Shown: positions 26,023 to 34,332 of the stretch, piece by piece
How the letters are laid out: every line of letters begins with the position of its first letter
How positions within the stretch are numbered: position 1 is the stretch's first letter
Origin: Sphingomonas sp. CBMAI 2297
Lineage (GTDB): Bacteria > Pseudomonadota > Alphaproteobacteria > Sphingomonadales > Sphingomonadaceae
Assembly: GCF_029870595.1 (NCBI RefSeq)
Contig: NZ_JAPDIR010000002.1
Location: 186,001 to 250,000 of the forward strand
Direction: 5' to 3'
Length of the DNA stretch: 64,000 nucleotides
Made by a program: the position numbers and the translations under genes
The notes under the pieces: generated by a model
What the model saw: only the letters and a program-made list of their open reading frames with translations
Told to the model about the DNA's origin: nothing
The model's database searches: none

Positions 26023-26970
26023 ATGACCACTTTCCTCGACTTCGAGAAGCCGATCGCCGAGCTTCAGACCCGCATCGACGAGCTGCGCCAGACCGCGGAG
26101 GGCGGCGCCGTCGATATCGATGCGGAGATCGCCCCGCTCCAGGCCAAGGCCGAGAAGCTCCTCAGGGATACCTATGCCAGGCTCACGCCCTGGCAGAAGA
26201 CCCAGGTTGCCCGCCATCCCGAGCGCCCGCACTTCAAACATTATGTCGCCGGGCTGATCGAGGAGTTCATGCCGCTGGGCGGCGATCGCGCCTTTGCCGA
26301 CGACAATGCGATCCAGGGCGGCCTGGGCCGGTTCCGCGGGCGCAGGGTGATGGTGATCGGCCATGAAAAGGGCGACGATACCGCCAGCCGGCTCAAGCAT
26401 AATTTCGGCATGGGCAAGCCCGAGGGCTATCGCAAGGCCATTCGCCTGATGGCGCTCGCCGACAAATTCCATCTGCCGGTGATCACCCTGGTCGACACCT
26501 CGGGCGCCTTTCCCGGCGTGCAGGCCGAGGAGCGCGGCCAGGCCGAGGCGATCGCGCGCTCGACCGAAGCTTGCCTCAATCTCGGCGTGCCGCTGGTTGC
26601 ATCGATCCTTGGCGAGGGCGGCTCGGGCGGGGCGATCGCGCTTGCCGCGGGCAACACCGTGCTGATGATGGAGCATGCGGTCTATTCGGTGATCTCGCCC
26701 GAGGGCTGCGCCTCGATCCTGTGGCGCACCGCCGACAAGGCGGCGGAGGCGGCGGAGGCGATGAAGGTCACCGCGCAGCACCTGAAGGAGCTGAAGGTGA
26801 TCGACCGGATCGTCGGCGAGCCGCTGGGCGGTGCGCACCGCGAGCCCGGTGCGGCGATCCATGCGCTGGGGGATGCGATCGAGGAATCGCTGCGCAAGCT
26901 CGACGGCATGTCGCCCGAGAGCCTGCGCCAGGCGCGCCGCGCCAAGTTCCTGGCGATGGGCCGGATCTGA
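26023..26970 (+). CDS. accA: Acetyl-CoA carboxylase carboxyltransferase, alpha subunit
   Basis: AccA pairs with AccD to transfer CO2 from biotin to acetyl-CoA, the first step of fatty acid synthesis. The 315-residue protein carries [19 protein letters not shown] at the start, the crotonase-fold segment [20 protein letters not shown], and [14 protein letters not shown] with [11 protein letters not shown]. Full length for the family. It is monocistronic here, and a tiny convergent gene ends three bases after its stop. Confidence 0.97.
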   Translation: MTTFLDFEKPIAELQTRIDELRQTAEGGAVDIDAEIAPLQAKAEKLLRDTYARLTPWQKTQVARHPERPHFKHYVAGLIEEFMPLGGDRAFADDNAIQGGLGRFRGRRVMVIGHEKGDDTASRLKHNFGMGKPEGYRKAIRLMALADKFHLPVITLVDTSGAFPGVQAEERGQAEAIARSTEACLNLGVPLVASILGEGGSGGAIALAAGNTVLMMEHAVYSVISPEGCASILWRTADKAAEAAEAMKVTAQHLKELKVIDRIVGEPLGGAHREPGAAIHALGDAIEESLRKLDGMSPESLRQARRAKFLAMGRI

Positions 26971-26972
26971 CG

Positions 26973-27125
26973 CTAGCGGACCGGAGCGATATGCTCGGCG
27001 GCGGCCATGCTCGCCCCGATCATGCCCAGGCCCTGGATGACCGCGAGCACCGCGCAAAGCGCGAGGAACGCGACCACCGCCAGCTCGATCCGCGTCACCG
27101 CCTTTTTGGAGGAAAGCTGCTTCAT
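26973..27125 (-). CDS. 50-residue single-pass membrane protein
   Basis: A small gene below usual length cut-offs. ATG 27125 is preceded by AAGGAAGGA, one of the strongest ribosome binding sites in the window. The product has a basic N-terminus (MKQLSSKKAVTR), one hydrophobic helix, and a short tail ending HIAPVR. It sits between accA and the flp genes. It is not Flp-like, since it has no prepilin GxxxxEY motif. Function unknown. Confidence 0.7.
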   Translation of the reverse strand: MKQLSSKKAVTRIELAVVAFLALCAVLAVIQGLGMIGASMAAAEHIAPVR

Positions 27126-27294
27126 TCCTTCCTTATAGGAGAGTCGGCTGTACGCCGGGTGAAGCGGCCCGTTCGCCGCGGTTCAGGAAAACTACTTGGA
27201 TGCGCGCGAAGGTAGCGGCCTCGCACCGGTCAGGGTTCGCAAGCGCGAACGCGCGCCCGCGCCCGGACATGATCCGGGGGGGGCTTCCGGCAAG

Positions 27295-27326
27295 AAAAGG
27301 GCGGCGGAACCAAGGTCCCGCCGCCC
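27295..27326 (-). terminator. Intrinsic terminator of the flp gene
   Basis: A nine-base-pair GC stem, GGGCGGCGG / CCGCCGCCC (27299-27307 and 27318-27326), is followed on the minus strand by TTTTCTTG. It lies 26 bases past the flp stop and has the form of a classical Rho-independent terminator. The remaining sequence between 27126 and 27294 shows no gene. Confidence 0.85.
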
Positions 27327-27351
27327 GTTCTCGTTCGTTTCGTCGGAAGGC

Positions 27352-27519
27352 TTACGAGACCTTCATGCTCGCCGAAACGTTGGTGAAGGTCGACTTCAGC
27401 GAGTTGCCGAGGCCCTGCATGGCAGCAATCGCGGCGACGGCGATCAGAGCGGCGATCAGGCCGTACTCGATGGCGGTCGCGCCCTTCGAATTCTTCAGGA
27501 AGTTGCGGATCTTCTGCAT
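27352..27519 (-). CDS. flp: Flp/Fap-type pilin
   Basis: A 55-residue type IVb prepilin. A short leader precedes the processing site in KGATAIEYGLIAALIAV, with the essential Glu-Tyr pair after the conserved Gly. One hydrophobic helix forms the pilus core, and the tail is Ser/Asn-rich. It would be cleaved by a TadV/CpaA peptidase and assembled by a Tad system; no tad genes are in this window. ATG 27519 gives the normal leader length. A strong terminator follows. Confidence 0.93.
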   Translation of the reverse strand: MQKIRNFLKNSKGATAIEYGLIAALIAVAAIAAMQGLGNSLKSTFTNVSASMKVS

Positions 27520-27650
27520 AACCGGTCTCCAGTGTTCAAGGATTGCTTCATTCACCCGGCCTCACCGGAGACTCCGGTTCGGCAACTCGAAACTACGGTT
27601 GGGAAGTAAAGAAACGGCTAAGAGCGAGTGTTACGGCATCGTAACCAGAA

Positions 27651-27839
27651 TCAGGACTGGGTGGCCGCCTGCACCTTGTTGGTGACGTTGCTCCACATGT
27701 CCGTGGTGGTGTTGGCGACGCTCATCAGGCTGGCCATCATTGCAATGACGATGAGCGCGAGGATGAAGCCATATTCCACTGCGGTCGCGGCGCGGCGGTC
27801 GTGCATCACATCGCGGATCGCTCGTACAAGGGCTCGCAT
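27651..27839 (-). CDS. Second Flp-type pilin
   Basis: A 62-residue prepilin paralogue with the processing region AATAVEYGFILALIVIAMM after a basic leader (MRALVRAIRDVMHDRR). It is longer and more divergent than the first pilin, with a tail rich in Asn, Thr and Gln. 131 bases separate the two genes, so each may have its own promoter. It may be a minor pilin. Confidence 0.88.
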   Translation of the reverse strand: MRALVRAIRDVMHDRRAATAVEYGFILALIVIAMMASLMSVANTTTDMWSNVTNKVQAATQS

Positions 27840-27900
27840 TGTGGGCGCTTCTTCTCCAATGATGGCAACAATCTAGCCGAAGAGGCTTAACGAAAAGCTG

Positions 27901-28335
27901 ATGATTGCTTCTGACATGTTGCTCGTCGTGGCGGCTGCCCTGATCGATGATCGCGGCCGGGTGCTCCTCCAGCAGCGCCCGCCGGGCAAGCCGATGGCCG
28001 GGCTCTGGGAGTTTCCGGGCGGCAAGATCGAGCCGGGCGAGCGCCCCGAAGCGGCGCTGGCCCGGGAGCTTCACGAGGAGCTGGGGATTGCGCTCGACCC
28101 GTCCGGCCTCGCGCCGCTCGCCTTTGCGAGCGAGCCGCTGGACGGGCGGCACCTGCTGTTGCTGCTCTACACCTGCCGGGCATGGGCGGGTGAGCCGGTC
28201 GCGCACCATGCGACGGCGCTGCGCTGGGTGACCCCGGCGGAGATGTCGGGGATGGCGATGCCGCCGGCGGACGTGCCACTGGTGGCGGCGCTGGCGGGGT
28301 GGCGTGGCTTCGCGGACGCGCCCGGGAAGGCCTAG
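27901..28335 (+). CDS. mutT: 8-oxo-dGTP diphosphatase MutT (Nudix)
   Basis: MutT hydrolyses 8-oxo-dGTP and so prevents A:T to C:G transversions. The 144-residue protein has a complete Nudix box, GGKIEPGERPEAALARELHE followed by ELGI (residues 40-63), and the MutT-typical LLQQRPPGKPMAGLWEFPGG before it. The last codon overlaps the convergent monooxygenase stop through a shared CTAG. Confidence 0.93.
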   Translation: MIASDMLLVVAAALIDDRGRVLLQQRPPGKPMAGLWEFPGGKIEPGERPEAALARELHEELGIALDPSGLAPLAFASEPLDGRHLLLLLYTCRAWAGEPVAHHATALRWVTPAEMSGMAMPPADVPLVAALAGWRGFADAPGKA

Positions 28336-29855
28336 CCGAACCACCGCGCCGCCGCGCGCTCCGCCTCGCCCGCGTCCGGCCCGCCTTCGCTCGCCCAGGC
28401 GACGACGCCGTCGGGGCGCACCAGCACCGCACTCAGGCCGAGCCGCACCTTCGCGTCGCATGCCACATAGTCGATCCGCCCGTCCCGGCGCGCCGCCACG
28501 GCGTGCAGCGGCGCATGGGCGTCGAAGTCGAGCAGCAGGCCCTTGCCCTCGCACAGCAGCGGGCCGGCCTGCCGTCCGTCGGCCAGCGCGAAGTCCGGCA
28601 TGCTGCGGCCGGCCAGCGGATGGGTGCCGTCCAGCGCGTAGCGTAGCGAGACGCCCGATACGCGCTCGGCGAAATAAGTCGCGCCGTCGCGGGTCGCGGT
28701 CAGGTCGCGGACGATGGCCGCGAGCGCGCGAGTGCCGGGGCTGGGTCGCATGAGCGCCACTTGCGCGCGCGACCAGTCGAGCACCTTCGCGCCTGCCGGA
28801 TGGCGTTCGGCCGCATAGCTGTCGAGCAGGCTGGCCGGCGCGGTGCCCCGGATCGTGGCGGCCAGCTTCCATCCCAGGTTCATCGCGTCGCCGATGCCGA
28901 GGTTGAGCCCTTGCCCGCCCAGCGGCGAGTGGATGTGCGCGGCATCGCCCGCGAGCAGCACGCGCCCCTTGCGATAGGCCGTCGCCTGATGGGCGCGGTC
29001 CGTCCAGGTCGTGGCGAGCCGGAGCGCGCGCAGCGTCACCTCCGTGCCGGTCACGCGGCGCAGCACCGCCTGAACATGTTCGGGCGTGATCGGCCGGGTC
29101 CGGTGAAAGGCGCCGCCGTCGAAATCGACCATCGCGATCGTGCCCGGCGGCGCATAGGTGAACATGCCGGCCGCGCTATAGTGCCGGCCGGGCGGGAGCG
29201 CGTCTGGATCGGCGAGCTCGACTTCGGCCGAATAGCCGGTGAACTCGGGATCGGTGCCGGCAAAATCGAAGCCGGCCGCCTTGCGCACAAGGCTGCGCCC
29301 GCCGTCGCAGCCGATCAGCCAGCGCGCGCGGAACGTCTCGCCGCCGGCATGGACCGCCACTTCGTCCCCGGACGAGACGAGGTCGTCGACGCCGCAGCCG
29401 CGCCGGATCGAGACGCCGATCGCGCTCGCCCGCGCCGCCAGCACGGTCTCGAACGACTCCAGCGTCACTGCCATGCCGGTGCTCGCGGGGCTCGGCAGGT
29501 GCCAGGGCCAGGCCGCGGGATCGACATCGTCCTGATAGAATTGGATGCCGGCGAAATGCCCCGCCGGCCGCCGGGGCTGCCGCGCCCAATGCGCGGCGAC
29601 GGGGGAGGCGGCACCGGCGCGCTGCGCCGCGACGACATCGTCGAGCAGCCCGCGCCGGTAAAGCGCCTCGAGCGTCGGCGCCGACAGGCCGCGCATCCCG
29701 AAGGGGAGCCGCTTCAGCGGCGAATGCGGGTCTTCCGCCTGCTCCAGCACCAGGACGGACAGGCCGGCCAGGCGCAGCTCGCAGGCGAGGAACAGGCCAA
29801 CGGGGCCGGCCCCGGCAATGACGGCATCGTGAAGTACGGTGTGGCGGTGTGGCAT
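28332..29855 (-). CDS. FAD-dependent aromatic monooxygenase
   Basis: A 507-residue class A flavoprotein monooxygenase of the PheA/TfdB/MhpA type. The FAD-binding GAGPVGLFLACEL is near residue 15, the DG motif is IGCDGGRSLVRKA, and the GD motif is VLLAGDAAHIHSPLGGQGLN. The C-terminal thioredoxin-like domain (LADGRQAGPLL) is present. These enzymes hydroxylate phenolic or polyketide-like substrates using NAD(P)H and O2. No neighbouring catabolic genes suggest a substrate. Confidence 0.9.
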   Translation of the reverse strand: MPHRHTVLHDAVIAGAGPVGLFLACELRLAGLSVLVLEQAEDPHSPLKRLPFGMRGLSAPTLEALYRRGLLDDVVAAQRAGAASPVAAHWARQPRRPAGHFAGIQFYQDDVDPAAWPWHLPSPASTGMAVTLESFETVLAARASAIGVSIRRGCGVDDLVSSGDEVAVHAGGETFRARWLIGCDGGRSLVRKAAGFDFAGTDPEFTGYSAEVELADPDALPPGRHYSAAGMFTYAPPGTIAMVDFDGGAFHRTRPITPEHVQAVLRRVTGTEVTLRALRLATTWTDRAHQATAYRKGRVLLAGDAAHIHSPLGGQGLNLGIGDAMNLGWKLAATIRGTAPASLLDSYAAERHPAGAKVLDWSRAQVALMRPSPGTRALAAIVRDLTATRDGATYFAERVSGVSLRYALDGTHPLAGRSMPDFALADGRQAGPLLCEGKGLLLDFDAHAPLHAVAARRDGRIDYVACDAKVRLGLSAVLVRPDGVVAWASEGGPDAGEAERAAARWFG

Positions 29856-30080
29856 GAACTACTCCCAAGTCGATGGTTCGACCGGAGCGTTTCCCGTGCT
29901 GGAGACCCGCATGGACGAACCACGGAGCGCCCGGTGGCGTCCGATGTTCGTCGTGGGGATCCCGGGCGCGAGGCCAAAGACCAGAGCTTTCGTTACCGAA
30001 AGGACTTGGGCTTACCAGACCAAGCCTGCCTTTTCCGACGCGGCGCCTTTAGCGCCGTGGCTGCGAAACCGCAACCGCGC
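29856..30080. other. Intergenic stretch, no gene seen
   Basis: No convincing frame. It contains the leader of the monooxygenase gene (minus strand) and, near 30039-30053, a short hairpin GGCGC-CTTTA-GCGCC beyond the stop of the methyltransferase gene that could serve as a weak terminator. Confidence 0.5.
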
Positions 30081-30926
30081 TCATTGCTTCACGCGCAGCG
30101 CCTCGGCCAGGCTCGTCGTCGCGCTGCCGCGTCGTGCCGGCCTGGGCTGCGATTCGTCCGGGGCCCAGCCGGTCAGGTAGACGATCTCGAAACGCTCCGC
30201 CGTCCGGCCGTCCGGATCGGCGCGTTCCGCAAAGGCCTCCGCGGCCTGGGCCAGCGTGCCGCGAGTGAGGGGCGGCGTGCCGGGCAGCAGGTTTGTCGCG
30301 GCCATGCCGCGCAGGTCGCGGAGCAGCGAGAACATGCTGCCATAGCGCACGGTCAGGGTCTCGACGTCCGCCACCGGCAGCGCGAAGCCGGCGCGGGTGA
30401 GCAGGTCACCGGCCGCGCGCACGTCGATCTGCGGGTGGAAGCGCGCGACCGGCCGCTCCGCCTCGGCCCTGAGGAAGGCGCCGCGCAGGGTCGCCAGCGT
30501 ACCGGCGCCCAGGAACGCGCCCAGGAACAGTCCGTCGGGCCGCAGCGCCCGGCGCGCCAGGGCGAGCGCGCCCGGCACGTCGTTGATCTGGTCGAGCACG
30601 CCCGCGCTCACCACCAGGTCGAAGCTGGCCTCGGGAAAGGGGTGGCGATCCTCGTCGGCATGGACGCCGCCGGCCATCGCCGCGAAGCCGGCGCCGGCAT
30701 CGATCCGGGTGATGCGCGCGCCCGGCAAGTCGAAGCCGCCGCCGAAGCTGCCCAGGTCGAGCACGTCGCCGAACGCGCGCTTCACCGCCGCCAGCCGGTC
30801 CTGGATCCCCTCGAGCATGTGCTCGCGCACGAACCCCTCGTAGCGGCGGGCGGCGCGGTCGCGGCGCTTGCGGCGCAGGGCGCGGTCGAAGATCTCGGCG
30901 GAATCGCTGGGTCCGTTTTGGGGCAT
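30081..30926 (-). CDS. BioC-like class I methyltransferase
   Basis: A 281-residue methyltransferase of the BioC/NDUFAF5-like group found in alphaproteobacteria. It begins with IFDRALRRKRRDRAARRY. Motif I is degenerate (VLDLGSFGGGF), motif II is FDLVVSAGVLDQINDVPGAL, and the C-terminus carries SLLRDLRGMAATNLL. Homologues near comF and grxC are usual in this group. In mitochondria the relative is a complex I assembly factor, so a respiratory role is possible. It diverges from comF with 42 bases between the starts. Confidence 0.88.
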   Translation of the reverse strand: MPQNGPSDSAEIFDRALRRKRRDRAARRYEGFVREHMLEGIQDRLAAVKRAFGDVLDLGSFGGGFDLPGARITRIDAGAGFAAMAGGVHADEDRHPFPEASFDLVVSAGVLDQINDVPGALALARRALRPDGLFLGAFLGAGTLATLRGAFLRAEAERPVARFHPQIDVRAAGDLLTRAGFALPVADVETLTVRYGSMFSLLRDLRGMAATNLLPGTPPLTRGTLAQAAEAFAERADPDGRTAERFEIVYLTGWAPDESQPRPARRGSATTSLAEALRVKQ

Positions 30927-30968
30927 GGCGCGCTTGTGCGCCGCCGCGCCGCCGGGGACAAGGCGGGC

Positions 30969-31715
30969 ATGGCCCGGTTCGGCGACTATTGCGCATCCCT
31001 GCGCCGCATCGCGGACCTCGCGTTGCCGCCGCGTTGCCCGGGCTGCGGCACGATAACGCCGGCGGACCATCGCTTCTGCGCTACCTGCTGGGCCAGCCTG
31101 GATTTCCTCGGCCCGCCCTGGTGCGCGGCCTGCCATGCGCCCTTCGATCACGACCGGGGCGAGGGCGCGCGCTGCGCCGCGTGCATCGCCCAGCCGCCGC
31201 CGCATGACGGGATCCGCGCCGCGGTCGCCTATGGCGAGGTGGCGCGGGCGATCGCGCTCAAGCTCAAATATTCGGGACGGCTCGCCTGCGCCGCCACCAT
31301 GGCACGCGCCATGGCCCGGCTGATGCCCGGCGAAGCCGAGCTGATCGTGCCGGTGCCGCTCCATCGCTGGCGGCTCTGGTCGCGCGGCTACAACCAGGCG
31401 GGGCTGATCGCCGCTTCGCTCGCGCGCGCGCACGGCCTGCCCGCCGCGCCCGATCTGCTGCGGCGGGTGAAGGCCACGCCGGTGCTGCGCGGCCTGGGTC
31501 CCCGTGCCCGCGCCAGGGCGGTCGCCGGTGCCTTCGCGCTCGCGCCGGACGCCGGCGCGCGCCTTTCCGGCAGGACGGTGGTGCTGGTCGACGATGTCCA
31601 TACCAGCGGCGCCACCGCCAATGCCTGTGTGCGGGTGCTCAAGCGCGGCGGTGCGGCGCGCGTGATCCTTCTGTGCTGGGCGCGCGTTCTGATGGAAGGC
31701 GAGGGCGCGGATTGA
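30969..31715 (+). CDS. comF: ComF-family phosphoribosyltransferase-like protein
   Basis: A 248-residue ComF-like protein, linked to DNA uptake in naturally competent bacteria. A zinc-binding N-terminus has CPGCG, CATCW, CAACH and CAAC pairs (residues 23-75). The PRTase domain carries the PRPP loop VVLVDDVHTSGAT near residue 200 and VPVPLHRWRLWSRGYNQA before it. All cysteines look intact. It leads a rightward block with grxC and DUF1178. Confidence 0.92.
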   Translation: MARFGDYCASLRRIADLALPPRCPGCGTITPADHRFCATCWASLDFLGPPWCAACHAPFDHDRGEGARCAACIAQPPPHDGIRAAVAYGEVARAIALKLKYSGRLACAATMARAMARLMPGEAELIVPVPLHRWRLWSRGYNQAGLIAASLARAHGLPAAPDLLRRVKATPVLRGLGPRARARAVAGAFALAPDAGARLSGRTVVLVDDVHTSGATANACVRVLKRGGAARVILLCWARVLMEGEGAD

Positions 31716-31749
31716 CAAGCGCCCGGCACGACCACAGGTGTATGCCGCA

Positions 31750-32007
31750 ATGCCCAAGATCGAAATCTACACCAAGGCGTTCTGCCCCTATTGCTACCGC
31801 GCCAAGGCGCTGCTCGACGGCAAGCACGCGGAATATGAGGAGATCGACATCTCGATGGGCGGCCCGCGCCGTGCCGAGATGATCGACCGCGCCCATGGCC
31901 GCACCACCGTTCCGCAGATCTTCATCGCCGGCGCGCATATCGGCGGGTCCGACGACCTGGCGGCGCTCGATGCGCGCGGCGGGCTCGATCCGCTGCTCGC
32001 CGCGTGA
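31750..32007 (+). CDS. grxC: Glutaredoxin 3
   Basis: An 85-residue dithiol glutaredoxin with active site CPYC at 12-15, TVPQIFI carrying the cis-proline, and the glutathione-binding GGSDDL. ATG 31750 gives the normal first strand (KIEIYT); a GTG four codons earlier is rejected. It reduces disulfides with glutathione. The comF-grxC-DUF1178 order is common in sphingomonads. Confidence 0.95.
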   Translation: MPKIEIYTKAFCPYCYRAKALLDGKHAEYEEIDISMGGPRRAEMIDRAHGRTTVPQIFIAGAHIGGSDDLAALDARGGLDPLLAA

Positions 32008-32022
32008 CGGGATCGGGCGGCT

Positions 32023-32493
32023 GTGATCGTCTTCGACCTCAAATGCGGCGCCGGCCATGTCTTCGAGGCGTGGTTCGGGTCGAGCGCGGCTTATGAAGGC
32101 CAGCGCGCCGCCGGGCTGGTCGCCTGTCCGATATGCGGCAGCGCGGAGGTGGCCAAGGCGGTGATGGCGCCCAATGTCGGCGCCAAGGGCAATCAGGCGC
32201 CGGCGCCCGTGCCGGCATCCGCCCCGGCCGTCCGGGGCGAGCCGGCACTCCCGCCGGAAATGCTCAAGGCCGCGATGGCCGCGCTGGCGGGCGCGCAGGC
32301 GAAGCTGCTCGAGGGCTCGCAATGGGTCGGCACCGCCTTTGCCGACCAGGCGCGCGCCATGCATCTGGGCGAGGCGCCCGCCGCGCCGATCCACGGCCAG
32401 ACGAGCATGGCGGAGGCGAAGGCGCTGATCGACGAAGGCGTTCCCGTCGCGCCGCTGCCGCTGCCGGTGGTGCCGCCCGAGGCCTGCAATTGA
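32023..32493 (+). CDS. DUF1178 family protein
   Basis: A 156-residue DUF1178 protein. It begins VFDLKCGAGHVFEAWFGSS, and a later CPICGS provides the second half of a probable zinc ribbon (cysteines at 8, 36 and 39). The middle is Ala/Pro-rich, and a conserved C-terminal helix contains IHGQTSMAEAKALIDEGV, typical of the family. The start is GTG at 32023, 15 bases after grxC. Role unknown. Confidence 0.9.
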   Translation: MIVFDLKCGAGHVFEAWFGSSAAYEGQRAAGLVACPICGSAEVAKAVMAPNVGAKGNQAPAPVPASAPAVRGEPALPPEMLKAAMAALAGAQAKLLEGSQWVGTAFADQARAMHLGEAPAAPIHGQTSMAEAKALIDEGVPVAPLPLPVVPPEACN

Positions 32494-32539
32494 CCGGCCG
32501 CGCCCGGCCCGATACGACGCGCCTCCGAAACCCGTTTGT

Positions 32540-32583
32540 GCCCCGGTAGCTCAGCAGGACAGAGCAACGGTTTCCTAAACCCT
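32540..32583 (+). tRNA. tRNA-Arg(CCT), 5' half only, at prophage attL
   Basis: The 5' half of a tRNA is clear: acceptor GCCCCGG, D-arm GCTC/GAGC, anticodon stem ACGGT and loop TTCCTAA with anticodon CCT (32574-32576). After AACC the sequence diverges: the 3' anticodon stem has a C-C mismatch, no TTCGA T-loop follows, and no CCGGGGC closes the acceptor stem. The prophage therefore begins within or just after the anticodon arm, and the 3' half must lie at attR beyond the window. Whether this copy still yields a tRNA is doubtful. Confidence 0.8.
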
Positions 32584-32635
32584 CATGTGGGTGCCGGTGT
32601 TGGTCTCGGGAACGGCAGATTTCTGACGATTTTTG

Positions 32636-33748
32636 CTACTCCGAAGCTGCTGACCGCCGCTTGTGTGCCCTCTTTTGTGCCACCCCTGACATCGCCGCGG
32701 CGGCCTGCTCGGGCGTGAGGAAGGCCAAGTAGATCTCGGTGGTCTTGACGCTGCTGTGGCCCAGCTCGCGCTGCAGGTCGTAGATGCCGCCTCGGCCGTT
32801 GCGCAGATACTCCACGGCAAAGAGGTGTCGGAGCGCGTGGAAGTTGAAGCGGCGATAATCGATGCCGGCTTTTGCGGCTCGCTTGGCGGCGCGCACGGTG
32901 TAGTCGCCGAAATTCGACGCGACGTTGCGATAGCGCTGGGCAACAGGCTTTCCTTCGGGATTTTCCTCCAGATGCCAGAACACGAACGGACAGCGCAGAT
33001 GGCGGGGCTGGCGCTTTACTATCTCGACAGCGCGGCGCGTGAGCGTGACCGTGCGCATCCGATTGCGCTTGCCGACGATCGTCGCGTGTCGGCCGACCAG
33101 GTCGAGCATGCCATGCTCCAGCCCGGCGATCTCTTCCTCGCGCATCCCGGTCTCGCGAGCGAACAGCATCATATCGCCGAACCGCGTGCTCTGGCGGCCG
33201 ACCGTGTATTTGATGTCGGCGTCGGTGGGGAGCACGATCGGGTCGCGCCGCTCCTGCAGGCGCTTCCGCGAGTGGGCGCGGGCGGCATTGGTGTCGTCCT
33301 CTAGCCAGCCTTCCTCGATCGCCAGGTCAAGAACGCTGGCGATGGCGGTCAGGTCGCGGCGGATCGTGGCGTTAGTGACGCGAAGGGCCTTGCGGCCCTT
33401 CACCAGCTCGCGGATGCGCTCCGCATCGATCTCGTGCACCTCGCGGCCATCGAGCCAGGGCCGGCACTCGCGCAAGCTTGTCTTATAGCGCGAGACGGTC
33501 TTAGCGCTCTTGGTCTTGTTGCGGATCTCCTGCGACATGGCCTCGTCCCAGGCGACCACGGCGGATTCCCAGCCCATCGGGCCAGCGATGCCGAAATGCG
33601 TCTGGTTCTCGATCTCCTCGCGGCGAGCCCTCAGCCGCTTTTCCGCGACGCTGACAGAGCGCGTTCGTAGGCTTTCCCGGTATTCGATCCCCGCGACTTT
33701 GAAACGCGCCCAGTAGATTCCGTTCCGCTGGTAGAGGTTTTTCGGCAT
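32636..33748 (-). CDS. int: Phage tyrosine integrase
   Basis: A 370-residue tyrosine recombinase. An N-terminal arm-binding region (LYQRNGIYWARFKVAG) and a core-binding helical domain precede the catalytic domain: Arg in ETGMREEEIAGL, HALRHLFAVEYL (H-x-x-R), and LGHSSVKTTEIYL with the nucleophile Tyr. It should integrate the phage into the tRNA-Arg gene 50 bases from its stop. ATG 33748 is chosen; an in-frame start at 33781 would add eleven residues. Its 5' part overlaps the tail of the excisionase-like frame. Confidence 0.93.
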   Translation of the reverse strand: MPKNLYQRNGIYWARFKVAGIEYRESLRTRSVSVAEKRLRARREEIENQTHFGIAGPMGWESAVVAWDEAMSQEIRNKTKSAKTVSRYKTSLRECRPWLDGREVHEIDAERIRELVKGRKALRVTNATIRRDLTAIASVLDLAIEEGWLEDDTNAARAHSRKRLQERRDPIVLPTDADIKYTVGRQSTRFGDMMLFARETGMREEEIAGLEHGMLDLVGRHATIVGKRNRMRTVTLTRRAVEIVKRQPRHLRCPFVFWHLEENPEGKPVAQRYRNVASNFGDYTVRAAKRAAKAGIDYRRFNFHALRHLFAVEYLRNGRGGIYDLQRELGHSSVKTTEIYLAFLTPEQAAAAMSGVAQKRAHKRRSAASE

Positions 33749-33936
33749 CTCTTCTTCGATCGATTTATCCGTGTCGACCAACGTTTGAGATCGGTCACCA
33801 CGAAGAGCCAGCGGCCCGCCGGCTTCGAGGCGCCGGGAATCGCACCGCGAGATGCTAGATCTTGCAACGTCCTGTAGGAAAGCCCTGTTATCTCGTATGC
33901 GCCGGCGATGCCCACGCGGGTAGGTTCGCGCGCCAC
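33631..33936 (-). CDS. Excisionase-like helix-turn-helix protein
   Basis: About 101 residues. The first 55 form a MerR/AlpA-type winged helix (VGIAGAYEITGLSYRTLQDL, then GASKPAGRWLFVVTDLKRW), as in phage excisionases. The rest is a basic tail that overlaps the integrase start by 118 bases in another frame. The start is GTG 33936, directly after the preceding stop (TAG-T-GTG). Location just upstream of int supports excisionase. The long overlap makes the 3' end less certain. Confidence 0.7.
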   Translation of the reverse strand: MAREPTRVGIAGAYEITGLSYRTLQDLASRGAIPGASKPAGRWLFVVTDLKRWSTRINRSKKRCRKTSTSGTESTGRVSKSRGSNTGKAYERALSASRKSG

Positions 33937-33937
33937 A

Positions 33938-34045
33938 CTAAAACCCCAGCTGATAGGCAAAGCCGGTTAGAAAGCTGATTGCAATCCAGAACGCCGACCA
34001 CGCAACGAGGAAGACGGTGGCCGCGAGCAGACGGCGAGGGGTCAA
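33938..34045 (-). CDS. 35-residue membrane peptide
   Basis: A tiny gene starting at TTG 34045, overlapping the stop of the preceding gene as TTGA, and ending one base before the excisionase GTG. The product is a basic tripeptide stretch, then one hydrophobic helix (LAATVFLVAWSAFWIAISFL) and a short tail. The tight coupling on both sides argues that it is real. Function unknown. Confidence 0.6.
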   Translation of the reverse strand: MTPRRLLAATVFLVAWSAFWIAISFLTGFAYQLGF

Positions 34046-34332
34046 TTGTCGATCCTTTCGCCGGTGATGCGCGCGTTCATCTCGAAGGCGCGTTCGGGGG
34101 TGACGGTGGTGCGGGTGGCGGGCGCCTGCGTCGTCGCGAGCAAGCGGCGTGCCTCCAGGCAGTTGGCGGACCAATCGGCGAGGCGGCGCTCCTTCCAGGC
34201 GCTGCTGATCGCCTGGCGAAGCGGCCTGGGCAGCGCGAACCAGTGCGGGCGACACATCAGCTTGCCGCAGCTGATTTCTTCCGCGCATTCGGGCGCGTGG
34301 CAGATGCTTTTCGGGCGGGTACGGGATTTCAT
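34042..34332 (-). CDS. Small phage protein with Cys/His cluster
   Basis: 96 residues. CHAPECAEEISCGKLMCRPH near residues 11-30 could bind one zinc ion. A helical middle (ALPRPLRQAISSAWKERR) follows. ATG 34332 overlaps the stop of the preceding gene as ATGA. No family recognised. Part of the overlapping early operon. Confidence 0.7.
   Translation of the reverse strand: MKSRTRPKSICHAPECAEEISCGKLMCRPHWFALPRPLRQAISSAWKERRLADWSANCLEARRLLATTQAPATRTTVTPERAFEMNARITGERIDN

Noticed and set aside
32581..32620. Possible 3' half of the tRNA following the anticodon arm
   Set aside because: No TTCGA-like T-loop and no complement to the acceptor strand; a hairpin TGCCG/CGGCA occurs there but does not fit a T-arm.
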